Shown here piece after piece: positions 16,489 to 24,656 of a stretch of 38,325 nt of DNA. Both the position numbers and the translations under genes were made by a program. Below the pieces are notes generated by a model. That model worked only from the letters and a program-made list of their open reading frames with translations, made no database searches and had not been told where the DNA came from. The stretch covers positions 1-38,325 of the forward strand of contig JAJDZM010000123.1 in assembly GCA_022824615.1 (NCBI GenBank), read 5' to 3'. Each line of letters starts with the position of its first letter. Position 1 is the stretch's first letter. Source of the DNA: Candidatus Binatia bacterium. GTDB taxonomy: Bacteria; Desulfobacterota; Binatia; Bin18.

Positions 16489-18225
16489 TTACGCTCCGGG
16501 TGACTCGACCCGTGCCGACGCATCCTTCAGGTATTCGGAGAATTCGTAGATTCCATATGCCTCCCGTCCCTGCCACACGGTTCGGGACAGCCCAAAGGTG
16601 ACAGCCAGGGCCGGCCCATCATGCGTATGGCGCACAATGGGAATAGCCGTCAGGGTTTCTCCCTGGCACTCCAGAGATAGCGGGGCAGAGGATGCGAAGG
16701 AGACAGAGAAGCGGGTGGGGCGGCCGTGCTCGAAGGCGTATTCGAGCTTCCAGTCTCCGGGGTCCAGCGGCTGTGGATTGCCGTGCTGATAGACAATGCC
16801 GGCAGAATGCGGCCCGTCAGGAGTTTCGGCGCGGACCAGGAAAATCCCTAGGTCAGACCCAAAGGGTAACGACAATAAACGGCGCGGCAGGAGTCGGTCG
16901 GTTTCGTCAGCTCTGAGCACGTCAACAAAGCCCCAGGCGTTGACCGTATACTCACGGTCCGGAAAAGCCACGCGTCCCTGGAGTTGACAGAGCTGAATAA
17001 GGGCAGGACGGCTGGCATTCATCGTAGGAAACAACAACTGCAGGTCCACTTCGGCCGGCTCTATCCAGGAGGCGGCCAACCCGTCTTCGAGGCGAATGAA
17101 TGCCTGGGGATGGGCAAAGCGCATGAGCGTTCCCCGGTAGCTGATGGAGAGTCCCCTCGGTTGTCGCCGCCACACGCACTGTCCGATCTGCACGTGGCCC
17201 TGGTCCGGGCCGCGCCTGTCTTCACCGGTAAAGAGCACCATCTCAGTCCCGCCGAGAGAGAGGAGTAAGCGTCCGGAATGGACAGATGCCTGAGGGTCAA
17301 ATTCTACGCCTCCCATGACCCCCAAGCCGCTTCTCGGGTCGTGAAAGTGCAAGGCCAAGCGGGTAGGCTCACGCTCCCAGGTCTCAGGCAGTAAAGAATC
17401 GTACGGCGTTGCGTCCTCTGCGGGCGGAGCCCCAAGAAAGGAAAGAGCAGAAAAGTCGCGCTCCCCCTTCCGGTCAGGTCCGGCGCCGTTGTGCAGAGAA
17501 TTGCCTAAGGTCTGGCAAAAGACGCGAACAAAGCGCTCGCGTTCTGGTCCGGGCCAACGCAGACCCACGCCGAGTTCCAACTGGGCGGCGTTAATTTTTC
17601 CCTGCACAGTCAGTTCGGCCAGCGTTCGTATCTGCGTAGAGTCATCGTGCAGGAAGCGCGCGCTGAAGACCTGCATGAAATTATTTTTGGCGGCTGCGGC
17701 ATAGCGTCGTCCAATCGCGACATCGATCTGCTGTTCCTGGGCGGCTTCACAAAAGGGGAGCATGACATCGGAAAAGAACGATACACCCAGCGTCGGTTCC
17801 CCCTTGCCCGCTCGGACCAGTTTTCCTACGCGCTGGCGAAGGCCTATCCCCACATCGCACACGGGCTGGACCACGTTCCAGCCATGAATAAAAAAGACCC
17901 GCACCGAGTCATGCCGCACCGTCAGCGCTGACAGGAGTTCGACCAGGGCAGCGAGAAACCACGGTGCCTCTTGTTTGACCTGACTCACACGGTTCAAGTC
18001 CAACTCGTTGCGGTCGTGCGAGTGGTTGATCAGCGCATAGCTCCGGGTTTGTACGGCTAGGTCGTGAGTGAGCTCGGCCGTATGCAGATCGTTGACCTTG
18101 ATGCTATCGGTAATCGGAGCGTCAGCCGGGCGGCGGCCTCCGTGTGGAGCGACCAGGACGATGGGGACCTCACCGGCAGTAAACGTCATCCACACGGGCA
18201 GGCTGGACTCAAATGAGAACGGCAT
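16489..18225 (-). CDS. N-formylglutamate-amidohydrolase-like protein with beta-rich C-terminal domain
   Basis: The first roughly 200 of 578 residues resemble the zinc-dependent N-formylglutamate amidohydrolase fold: VPIVLVAPHGGRRPADAP, SHDRNELDLNR and VFFIHGWN hold candidate metal or catalytic residues. The second half (from about 280, HFHDPRSGLGVMGGVEF onward) is strand-rich and resembles lipocalin-like or AttH-like domains, but I cannot name it. No signal peptide is seen. A hydrolase acting on an amide is a reasonable guess; the substrate is not inferable. It runs in the same direction as the ketopantoate-reductase-like gene that ends 53 bp upstream. It converges with the LysR gene. Confidence 0.7.
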   Translation of the reverse strand: MPFSFESSLPVWMTFTAGEVPIVLVAPHGGRRPADAPITDSIKVNDLHTAELTHDLAVQTRSYALINHSHDRNELDLNRVSQVKQEAPWFLAALVELLSALTVRHDSVRVFFIHGWNVVQPVCDVGIGLRQRVGKLVRAGKGEPTLGVSFFSDVMLPFCEAAQEQQIDVAIGRRYAAAAKNNFMQVFSARFLHDDSTQIRTLAELTVQGKINAAQLELGVGLRWPGPERERFVRVFCQTLGNSLHNGAGPDRKGERDFSALSFLGAPPAEDATPYDSLLPETWEREPTRLALHFHDPRSGLGVMGGVEFDPQASVHSGRLLLSLGGTEMVLFTGEDRRGPDQGHVQIGQCVWRRQPRGLSISYRGTLMRFAHPQAFIRLEDGLAASWIEPAEVDLQLLFPTMNASRPALIQLCQLQGRVAFPDREYTVNAWGFVDVLRADETDRLLPRRLLSLPFGSDLGIFLVRAETPDGPHSAGIVYQHGNPQPLDPGDWKLEYAFEHGRPTRFSVSFASSAPLSLECQGETLTAIPIVRHTHDGPALAVTFGLSRTVWQGREAYGIYEFSEYLKDASARVESPGA

Positions 18226-18278
18226 GGCGCTACTATAACCGATCTCTACGCAAGACAGAACGTCTCCAAGACGAGAGT

Positions 18279-19256
18279 CTAGCCGCTGACTTCATCAAGC
18301 TGGCGCTCCAGATCTGCAACCGCAATGCTGCCCGGCTTCTGGCCGGTTCGCGCCATATCATTGACAACGTGTTGAAGCAGGGCGTTACAGGGGGTGGGGA
18401 TACCGTGGAGGCGGCCTAGCATAACAATCTCACCGTTTAAAAAGTCAGCCTCAACGGTAGGCAAACCGCGCACCAGACTCTGCCACGACGAACCGCCGGT
18501 CCGGGGGTGACCCTCAATATCGGCGAGCTTGATCTGGGATCGTACCCGCGCTTGTAATTCATCCTCGGGCACAAACTCAATGCCCGCCGCCTGGTAGCAG
18601 GCCAGGGCTTCGGCGCGGAGCGCTCGAATAATTTTTCGTGAGCGTGCCGCAAAGCCGCACGCCGCCTGAAAGGCATTGCGCACATTACTCAGCAGCTTGG
18701 TATATTTCCAGCGCATGATGTCGGGGGCAGGCGTAGCACTAAAACCGCAGGTGGTCAGATCTTGCGTCACCTGGGTGATGAGCGGATCAACCCCGTTGGG
18801 GTAGCATCCGGCATCCAGAATACCGCCAACGGGCTCGGCATGATTCAGCACCAGCCCCGGTTCCAAATAGGTGGCTGGCATCCAGACAACCATGCCGTAG
18901 ACGTGCGTAAATCGGCGAATGGCTAGGCGCTCATTGTCCACCCCGTTTTGACCGCAGACGACGGCAAGGTCCCGGCCTCCCGCGCGCTCAAGGTCGCGCA
19001 GCGCCATTTCCGTATCCTGGGACTTCATCGTCAGCAACACCACATCGTCCGGGCTAAACGCAATCTCCTCGGGATGGCTGACCGCACGGATTGTGAGTTG
19101 AAACGTTTCCTGAGGGGTCTTTAATGTCAGTCCTTTGGATTGGATGGCGTGTAAGTGCTCACCCCGGCAGATCAGAAGCACCTCATACCCGTGCTGAAAC
19201 AGCCGCGCCCCAATGGCCCCGCCGATGCCACCCGCTCCGTAGACGATGTAGCGCAT
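18279..19256 (-). CDS. Ketopantoate reductase family (PanE/ApbA-like) dehydrogenase
   Basis: The 325 residues begin with the NADP-binding motif YGAGGIGG (7-14) and keep the family residues: K78 in LLTMKSQD, CGQNGVDNE (N104), the helix KYTKLLSNVRNA with the catalytic lysine region (184-191), and VEADFLNGEIVMLGR with the substrate glutamate. Family members reduce 2-ketopantoate to pantoate for CoA synthesis, but many are paralogues with other 2-oxoacid substrates. No pan gene is adjacent, so panE is not assigned. It is divergent from the amidohydrolase gene, with 169 bp between. Confidence 0.85.
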   Translation of the reverse strand: MRYIVYGAGGIGGAIGARLFQHGYEVLLICRGEHLHAIQSKGLTLKTPQETFQLTIRAVSHPEEIAFSPDDVVLLTMKSQDTEMALRDLERAGGRDLAVVCGQNGVDNERLAIRRFTHVYGMVVWMPATYLEPGLVLNHAEPVGGILDAGCYPNGVDPLITQVTQDLTTCGFSATPAPDIMRWKYTKLLSNVRNAFQAACGFAARSRKIIRALRAEALACYQAAGIEFVPEDELQARVRSQIKLADIEGHPRTGGSSWQSLVRGLPTVEADFLNGEIVMLGRLHGIPTPCNALLQHVVNDMARTGQKPGSIAVADLERQLDEVSG

Positions 19257-19369
19257 GGGAATCTTCCCCTCCCTCTATAGACTCAGGGGCAGATTTTATC
19301 GTTCACCCATGCGTCTAGACACCCCATACCGCAGGGCGAGCGGAATACTCCCTGCACAGCCCGGTCGGA

Positions 19370-19399
19370 TTGACATTGCCCTGTCAACCACAGGATAAT
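19370..19399 (+). promoter_or_regulatory. Sigma-70 promoter with operator-like palindrome
   Basis: TTGACA (19370-19375) and GATAAT (19394-19399) are separated by 18 bp: a perfect -35 and a 5/6 -10. TTGACA and TGTCAA (19382-19387) form a perfect 6-bp inverted repeat with a 6-bp spacer, so a dimeric repressor or activator could bind over the -35. The amidohydrolase gene starts 27 bp after the -10. Confidence 0.7.
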
Positions 19400-19425
19400 C
19401 ACAGCCACCAAGGAGGGGAGACAGC

Positions 19426-20535
19426 ATGGCACAGGATGCAACACCAAGCGCAATTTTTTCGGCAGACTCGCACACCATAGAGCCGGCGGATCTCTGGGTG
19501 CAACGCGTGGACCGGGGCTTTCGAGACCGGGCGCCGCGCGTCATCAAAGACTATCAAGATAAGCAGGGCAGCTTTTTTGTTGCGGAAGGTCTTGTCCCCT
19601 TTCCCGTGGGTGGCGGGTTTGCCGCGGGTAAGGATCCCAAGGATCTGGCCACCAATCAGAACGTCGGCTACGAGCAGGCGCGTCCGAGCGGTTGGGATCC
19701 GGTCGAGCGGCTCAAGGATCAGGATATCGACGGGGTCGAGGGAGAAGTGCTGTACACGACCCTCGGCATGTTCCTCTTCCACCTCAAAGACGCCAACCTT
19801 CAGTGGGCGTGCTTCCGGGCCTATAACGACTGGATAGCCGAATTTGTCAGTCACGCCCCCCAGCGCCTGATTGGTTTGGGTCTGATTGCCATGCAGGATG
19901 TCGAGCAGGCCGTAGGCGAGTTGCAACGCGTGGCCAACAAAGGCTTGCGCGGGATCATGATCAACGCGACCTCTCCCCGTGAGGTGCCCTACAGCGATGC
20001 CTCCTTTGATGCGTTCTGGGCGGTCGCCCAGGATTTGAACCTGCCGGTCAGCCTGCATATTCTGACCGGCAAGCAAAACATCCGGCTCAAAAAGGGACGG
20101 GTTGCCTCAAATATGTCCATTATTCACGAAGTCCAAAATTCGTTGACCGATCTGATTTATAACGGTGTGTGCGAGCGCTTTCCCAGGCTGAAGCTGGTTT
20201 CCGCAGAAAACGATATCGGCTGGATTGCCCATTATCTGAGTCGTCTGGACATCTCGTCCGAAACGCTCAAGTATGTGGACCCAACCCCGAATACCCTCCT
20301 GCCCAGCGAGTATTTCAAACGGCAGATATATGCCACCTTTCAAGACGACCGGGCCGGAGTCATGACTCATGAGTTGAGCGGTGCCGACAATCTGATGTGG
20401 GCGTCGGACTTTCCCCACCGCGCCTCAACCTGGCCCCGATCACGAGCAGTGATAGAGCAGAACTTTGCCGGCATTCCCGCCGAGATCAGGCGCAAGATTA
20501 CCTATGAGAATGCGCGGCGCTTATACGGATTATAA
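19426..20535 (+). CDS. Amidohydrolase family 2 (ACMSD-like) protein
   Basis: The 369-residue TIM-barrel protein starts with the metal motif FSADSHTIEP (D14, H16), continues with LPVSLHILTG (barrel histidine), and ends with MWASDFPHRASTWP (aspartate of the final strand). These fit amidohydrolase family 2, which includes decarboxylases such as ACMSD and gamma-resorcylate decarboxylase as well as hydrolases. AGGAGGGGAG precedes the ATG by a few bases, and a very good promoter lies upstream. Neighbouring CaiB/BaiF genes suggest catabolism of an aromatic or other acid, but the substrate is unknown. Confidence 0.88.
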   Translation: MAQDATPSAIFSADSHTIEPADLWVQRVDRGFRDRAPRVIKDYQDKQGSFFVAEGLVPFPVGGGFAAGKDPKDLATNQNVGYEQARPSGWDPVERLKDQDIDGVEGEVLYTTLGMFLFHLKDANLQWACFRAYNDWIAEFVSHAPQRLIGLGLIAMQDVEQAVGELQRVANKGLRGIMINATSPREVPYSDASFDAFWAVAQDLNLPVSLHILTGKQNIRLKKGRVASNMSIIHEVQNSLTDLIYNGVCERFPRLKLVSAENDIGWIAHYLSRLDISSETLKYVDPTPNTLLPSEYFKRQIYATFQDDRAGVMTHELSGADNLMWASDFPHRASTWPRSRAVIEQNFAGIPAEIRRKITYENARRLYGL

Positions 20536-20562
20536 AAGGAGCCGGTCTCCACTTCTCCCCGT

Positions 20563-21777
20563 CTAGGTCAGGATATCCTTTTCTCGGAGCGCGGCGATCT
20601 CGTCCTGACTCAGGCCGACGACGTCGGTCAGAACCGCATCCGTGTCCTGGCCCAGGCAGGGAGCCGGACGCCGGATCTCACACGGGGTACGAGACATGGT
20701 CCAGGGTATGCCCATATGTCGGCGGGTACCCACCTCCGGGTGCTCCAGTTCCACAAAATAATCCCGTGCGCCAACGTGCGGGCTGTTGACCATATCTAGG
20801 GCATCGAGCGCCGGATAGGCGGGAATACCGGCGTTTTGCAGCGCCTGGGTGGCCTCGTCCGCCGTGCGTTCCTGAGTCCAGGCCGTGACGATTTCTTCCA
20901 GTGCCGCCTCATTTTCCTTCCGCGCGGCAAGGCTGGCAAAACGTGTGTCCGAGCTGAGCTCGGGCTGACCCATAACCTCGCACAAGCGTTGCCACTCCGC
21001 CTCGTCCCGGACTGACAAGCTGACCCAGCGGTCGTCGCCTTTGGAGCGAAAGACACCGTGGGGGGCCATATGGGGGTCGCGATTCCCCATCCGTTCGGGT
21101 TGGGTGCCGTTCATGCTGTAGTCCATGAGGGCTTCGGGCAGTAACATGATCGCCGCTTCCCACTGGGAGAGGTCGATATACTGGCCCTGTCCGGTTTTTT
21201 CACGGTGGAGCAAGGCAGCCATAACGGCAAACGTGGCATGGACGCCACCGTTGGGATCACCGTAGGAAAAACCCGCCATCATGGGCGGACCGCCGACATA
21301 GCCGGTCAGGGCCGACAGGCCACTCTGGGCGACCTGCGGCGGGCCGTAGGACACAAAGTCTTTTTCCGGTCCGCTCGTTCCATAGCCGGGGAGAGAGACC
21401 ATGATGATGTCGGGCTTGATGCGGCGCAGAACGTCATAGCCCACCCCAAGTTTTTCCATCACCCCGGAGGCAAAATTATTCATCACGATATCGCTCTTTG
21501 AGACCAGCGTTTTCGCAATATCAATGGCTTCCGGGGCTTTCAGGTCCAGGGTGAGGGAGCGTTTGCCCTGGTTGTATTGGTTAAAATAGCCCGCCCGGTT
21601 CACACCCGATTCATTGTCCGGCCAGGGCGGAATAAGACGCGACGGACATAAGCGTTTTGCGCTTTCGATCCGAATGACCTCTGCGCCCAGGTGGGCCAGT
21701 TGCAGGGCACCATAGGGGCCAGCCCAGGCCCAGCAAAAGTCAGTAACACGGATTCCATCCAACGGCGGTCGGCTCAT
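20563..21777 (-). CDS. CaiB/BaiF family (class III) CoA-transferase
   Basis: Class III enzymes move CoA between carboxylic acids through an aspartyl-CoA intermediate. The 404 residues contain the N-terminal AGPYGALQLAHLGAEVIRIES, SLPGYGTSGPEKDFVSYGP, and TGQGQYIDLSQWEA with the catalytic aspartate D202. The C-terminal block GRRPAPCLGQDTD form appears as RRPAPCLGQDTD. Start at 21777 has AAGGAG 6 bp upstream. It lies 22 bp after another CaiB/BaiF gene in the same operon; the two might form a heteromer, as in the known BbsEF and SmtAB enzymes. Substrate unknown. Confidence 0.92.
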   Translation of the reverse strand: MSRPPLDGIRVTDFCWAWAGPYGALQLAHLGAEVIRIESAKRLCPSRLIPPWPDNESGVNRAGYFNQYNQGKRSLTLDLKAPEAIDIAKTLVSKSDIVMNNFASGVMEKLGVGYDVLRRIKPDIIMVSLPGYGTSGPEKDFVSYGPPQVAQSGLSALTGYVGGPPMMAGFSYGDPNGGVHATFAVMAALLHREKTGQGQYIDLSQWEAAIMLLPEALMDYSMNGTQPERMGNRDPHMAPHGVFRSKGDDRWVSLSVRDEAEWQRLCEVMGQPELSSDTRFASLAARKENEAALEEIVTAWTQERTADEATQALQNAGIPAYPALDALDMVNSPHVGARDYFVELEHPEVGTRRHMGIPWTMSRTPCEIRRPAPCLGQDTDAVLTDVVGLSQDEIAALREKDILT

Positions 21778-21799
21778 GATCTTCTCCTTGTGTTTTTTC

Positions 21800-23005
21800 C
21801 TAGACGGCACCGGCTTGCTGAAGCGCGGCCATATCCTGGTCGGTCATGCCCAGTTCGGCATAGACCTCGGCGTTATGCTGGCCCAGACACGGGGCCGGGC
21901 GGCGCAGTTCCCACGGGGTTTCCGAGCAGATATGGGGTGCGCCCGGATAGGTCAGGCTACCCGCTTCGGGATGATCGAGCTGGACAAAAAAGCCGCGGGC
22001 GTTGAGATGTTCGGAGTTCAGCAAATAGCCCATGGTTGAGACCGGAGCAAACGGAATGCGGCGCGCCTGCGCCTTGAGATACAAGTCCTGGACGGTGAAA
22101 TCCTTGACCCAGTCCTGGATGAGCAGTTTGAGCGCGTCCCAACTCTCGCCCCGCTTCAGCCGATCCTCGAAAATCGGCTCCGTGGCCCACTCCGGATTGT
22201 CCATCAGATCAACAAACGAGTGCCAGTGATGCTCCTCCACACAGCAGATGAATATCCAGCCGTCTTTGCATTCCAACAGATCCAGCGGTTGGATCGGTTT
22301 ATGACCCAGCCGCGTCACCGCCATACCGGCATAGGAGGCCATCATGGTGCCGAACTCCGAGATGCCCATCAGGCACTCCTGGACGGAGAACTCGACATGC
22401 TGGCCCAACCCGCCGCGCAGCTTGGCAAACAGGGCACCGAGCGACGCCACTGCGGCATGCACTCCGGCTGTAAATCCGGACTGCTGGCCAAATGCCTTGA
22501 GCGGCGGTAGATGATCGGTGCCCGGCCCTCCGCCGTTCAGAAAGCACAGCCCGCCCGCATTCCACAGGGTGAGGTCGGACGCCTCATACTCCGCGTGCGG
22601 CCCCCGGAGGCCGAACGGAGTAATTGAGGTCATGACCAGGCCGGGGTTGATAGCCGCCAGGCGACCGTAGTCCAGACCAGTGGCCGGCATGTGCTTGGGA
22701 TGGACATTATGGATAAGCAAGTCCGCGTCTTTGACAAGGCGCTGCAAGACCTCTTGGCCCTGGGCCTGTTCCAGGTCGAGTGTGATCCCGCGTTTATTGG
22801 TGTTCAGGAAAAGATAGAGTCCGCTCTTTTCCGCGTGTGGCTCTCCGCCTGGAAACGGACCGCGCTGACGGGCCGCGTCCCCCACGTGCGGTGACTCAAT
22901 TTTAATGACTTCTGCACCCATGTCGGCCATGAGCTTGCTGGCGTAGGCGGCAGAGACCATCTCTCCGCATTCAATGATCCGAAAACCTGATAAGGCACCC
23001 GGCAT
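21800..23005 (-). CDS. CaiB/BaiF family protein with Glu in place of the catalytic Asp
   Basis: The 401-residue product has the family frame: ECGEMVSAAYASKLMADMGAE near the start, SITPFGLRGPHAEYEASD, and RRPAPCLGQHNAEVYAELG at the end. At the active-site motif it reads GQHVEFSVQE: the nucleophilic aspartate is replaced by E205 (codon GAG, clear in the sequence). It may therefore be a non-catalytic or altered subunit of a heteromer with the following gene, which keeps the aspartate. A strong AGAAGGAGGG ribosome site precedes the ATG. It is first in a two-gene operon. Confidence 0.9.
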   Translation of the reverse strand: MPGALSGFRIIECGEMVSAAYASKLMADMGAEVIKIESPHVGDAARQRGPFPGGEPHAEKSGLYLFLNTNKRGITLDLEQAQGQEVLQRLVKDADLLIHNVHPKHMPATGLDYGRLAAINPGLVMTSITPFGLRGPHAEYEASDLTLWNAGGLCFLNGGGPGTDHLPPLKAFGQQSGFTAGVHAAVASLGALFAKLRGGLGQHVEFSVQECLMGISEFGTMMASYAGMAVTRLGHKPIQPLDLLECKDGWIFICCVEEHHWHSFVDLMDNPEWATEPIFEDRLKRGESWDALKLLIQDWVKDFTVQDLYLKAQARRIPFAPVSTMGYLLNSEHLNARGFFVQLDHPEAGSLTYPGAPHICSETPWELRRPAPCLGQHNAEVYAELGMTDQDMAALQQAGAV

Positions 23006-23120
23006 ACTCCCTCCTTCTTTCCGGCCGGCTGGTCGGGTAGCTCCGACACAGCAGAGTCAGACTCTAGTAGGCTGCTGGTGTCACGTCAAGCTTGACTCCG
23101 GCCCAGGCACGCAGTACTCG

Positions 23121-23172
23121 AAGAGGAAACGTGTCCTCCAATTGATACTCGCTGTTGACACGTTTACTCTTT
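23121..23172. repeat. Family A palindromic element upstream of the DUF4911 gene
   Basis: The arms AAGAGGAAACGTGTCC (23121-23136) and TGACACGTTTACTCTTT (23156-23172) frame a 19-nt centre. The right arm ends 11 bp before the start codon of the DUF4911 gene, so the hairpin lies in its leader. Confidence 0.8.
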
Positions 23173-23183
23173 GTGGTGCGGAC

Positions 23184-23459
23184 ATGGAGCTGATCGACAT
23201 TTACTTGCGGGTTGAGCGGGCCGATATTGCGCTCATCAAATGTGTCATTGAGTCCTACGAAGAATTGGGTATTGTCCGCACGATTGACAATACCAAGGCT
23301 ATTATCGTGCTCCTGATCGTACCGGACTTTATCGATGACGCCTGGGCCGCGCTTGAATCGCTGCGTCAGTATATGGACTGGCACCAGGTCCCCCGTCCGA
23401 CCGCGTCTGATGACTGGTTGATGGAGAAGATGCATCCGGAGACGACGGGTGCAGCGTAA
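23184..23459 (+). CDS. DUF4911 family protein
   Basis: This 91-residue protein (MELIDIYLRVERADIALIKC) resembles the DUF4911 family: a small alpha/beta domain with VIESYEELGIVRTIDN, then IIVLLIVPDFIDDAWAALESL. The family has no known function and occurs in deltaproteobacterial and related genomes. The start at 23184 is the first ATG after the family A element; the frame is open upstream through that repeat, which I take as non-coding. The next gene, an 81-residue Cas4-like half, starts 46 bp downstream. Confidence 0.75.
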   Translation: MELIDIYLRVERADIALIKCVIESYEELGIVRTIDNTKAIIVLLIVPDFIDDAWAALESLRQYMDWHQVPRPTASDDWLMEKMHPETTGAA

Positions 23460-23505
23460 GGCGGGTCATCGGCCCATCCTGCTCCGTGTCTCCCCCCGAT
23501 CGACT

Positions 23506-23751
23506 ATGGCCAAACACTCCGAGTGGGTCACCGCAAGTGAAATCGGCACCTACGTCTATTGCGAGGAGGCCTGGCGGCTGACGCATGGACTCAAAATCCC
23601 GCCGGGTAGTGTGCGGGCGCTCCGCCGGGGCACGGAAACGCACGCCGCATGGCAACGGGTTGAACGTCTGACCGCTCGGCTCATGCGAGCCGCTCTCATC
23701 GTGGCGGCTCTCGCCCTGGCCGGTATCCTGCTGCGTGCATACCTATCGTGA
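23506..23751 (+). CDS. Cas4/RecB-like nuclease, N-terminal half with C-terminal membrane helix
   Basis: The 81 residues carry the first motifs of Cas4-type PD-(D/E)XK nucleases: ASEIGTYVYCEEAWRL, with C19 as the first iron-sulphur ligand, and RRGTETHAAW, with the H46 metal-site histidine. It then ends in a membrane helix (about 60-79, RAALIVAALALAGILLRAYL). Arginines before the helix predict a cytoplasmic N-terminus. The remaining nuclease motifs are in the next ORF, which overlaps the stop (TGATG). No CRISPR array or cas gene is seen nearby. The start has no clear ribosome site; a GTG 19 codons upstream is an alternative. Confidence 0.7.
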   Translation: MAKHSEWVTASEIGTYVYCEEAWRLTHGLKIPPGSVRALRRGTETHAAWQRVERLTARLMRAALIVAALALAGILLRAYLS

Positions 23752-24236
23752 TGGTCATCCTGACGCTCCTGCTCAGCCTCTCCGTCCTGCTCTTTGTGGT
23801 TGCCCTCATAGGTCGCCGCCGGGCGGGCTTTGGCTACGGTAAGACCATCAGCCACGATGACGTGCGGCTGTCTTCCGAGCGCTATATGCTCCGCGGGCAA
23901 CCGGACCGCATTGTCCAACGCGGTCGATATTTTATTCCGGAAGAAAAGAAGTCCGGACGACAGATGAGCGAGAGCTATCAAGCCCAACTCGGGGTGTACT
24001 TGGTACTGGTCGAAGAAGAGTACGGCGTCCGACCCCCCTACGGCCTCATCATTTTGAGAGACGGCGAGCGGGTCAAGGTGAAAAACACGCGCCGGCTGCG
24101 CTCACGGGTGACTGGCATTGCGGACCGCATTCGAGCGCATCGCCAGCAACTCGACCAACCCCTCTCCCCACCCACCGCGCCCGCCAAGTGCCGAAACTGT
24201 AGTCAGCGGCAGAATTGCGAGCAGCGGCTGGTGTGA
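23751..24236 (+). CDS. Cas4/RecB-like nuclease, C-terminal half with N-terminal membrane helix
   Basis: The 161 residues begin with a membrane helix (2-21) followed by GRRR, predicting a cytoplasmic C-terminal domain. That domain holds the rest of the Cas4-type motifs: D52 in RGQPDRIV, E65-x-K67 in PEEKKSG, the QxxxY motif Q79-Y83, and a terminal cluster C147, C150, C156 (CRNC then NC). With the preceding ORF all catalytic and iron-sulphur positions are present. Its ATG shares one base with the upstream stop, so translation is probably coupled and two proteins may assemble at the membrane. A single protein through a -1 frameshift is the alternative. Confidence 0.7.
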   Translation: MVILTLLLSLSVLLFVVALIGRRRAGFGYGKTISHDDVRLSSERYMLRGQPDRIVQRGRYFIPEEKKSGRQMSESYQAQLGVYLVLVEEEYGVRPPYGLIILRDGERVKVKNTRRLRSRVTGIADRIRAHRQQLDQPLSPPTAPAKCRNCSQRQNCEQRLV

Positions 24237-24259
24237 AGGATCAAGCCCGTTGCTCAAAT

Positions 24260-24293
24260 TGTCATAGCATACTAGATTTAGTATATCATGACA
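24260..24293. promoter_or_regulatory. Two-part palindrome, likely toxin-antitoxin operator
   Basis: TGTCAT (24260-24265) and ATACTA (24269-24274) are mirrored exactly by TAGTAT (24279-24284) and ATGACA (24288-24293), with spacers of 3, 4 and 3 bases. This long symmetric site overlaps the start codon of the HigB-like gene. Such sites are bound by the antitoxin in autoregulated toxin-antitoxin operons. Confidence 0.75.
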
Positions 24294-24656
24294 GAGGAGG
24301 CTCCATTAAAGCAGGTCATTTGGCTTGGCCCTACCAGGAAAATACTCCAGCGTTTCCCTTTACCTGTGCGGAAAACCGTTGGCTTCGCCCTCTATCACGC
24401 ACAAAAAGGGGCAAAGCATGAATCGGCCAAGCCACTACGAGGCTTTGGAGGAGCGGGCGTACTCGAAGTGGTGGAAGACCATAAGGGGGATACGTACCGT
24501 GCCATCTACACGGTGCGCTTTACCGAGCGGATTTATGTCCTGCATATGTTCCAAAAGAAAGCCAAGCAGGGAATCAAAACGCCAAAACAGGATATCGACC
24601 TCATAAAGCAACGACGCAGAGAAGCTGAGGCGTTGCAGAAGGCAGGCGGAAAATGA
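24288..24656 (+). CDS. HigB/Gp49-like toxin of RelE superfamily
   Basis: The 122-residue protein matches phage-derived Gp49-like/HigB toxins: VIWLGPTRKILQRFPLPVRK, VGFALYHAQKG, GVLEVVEDHKGDTYRAIYTV, and YVLHMFQKKAKQGIKTPKQD. Such toxins cleave mRNA at the ribosome. The reading frame overlaps the downstream XRE antitoxin by ATGA. The family usually begins close to residue 7 (LKQVIW), but no start codon exists there. GAGGAGG lies just after the only ATG, an odd arrangement; the ATG itself sits in the operator palindrome, so the transcript may be nearly leaderless. Confidence 0.88.
   Translation: MTEEAPLKQVIWLGPTRKILQRFPLPVRKTVGFALYHAQKGAKHESAKPLRGFGGAGVLEVVEDHKGDTYRAIYTVRFTERIYVLHMFQKKAKQGIKTPKQDIDLIKQRRREAEALQKAGGK

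Noticed and set aside
24288-24656. Toxin start near residue 7, where the family usually begins
   Set aside because: The codon there is TTA; no ATG, GTG or TTG is available in frame, so the upstream ATG was kept.
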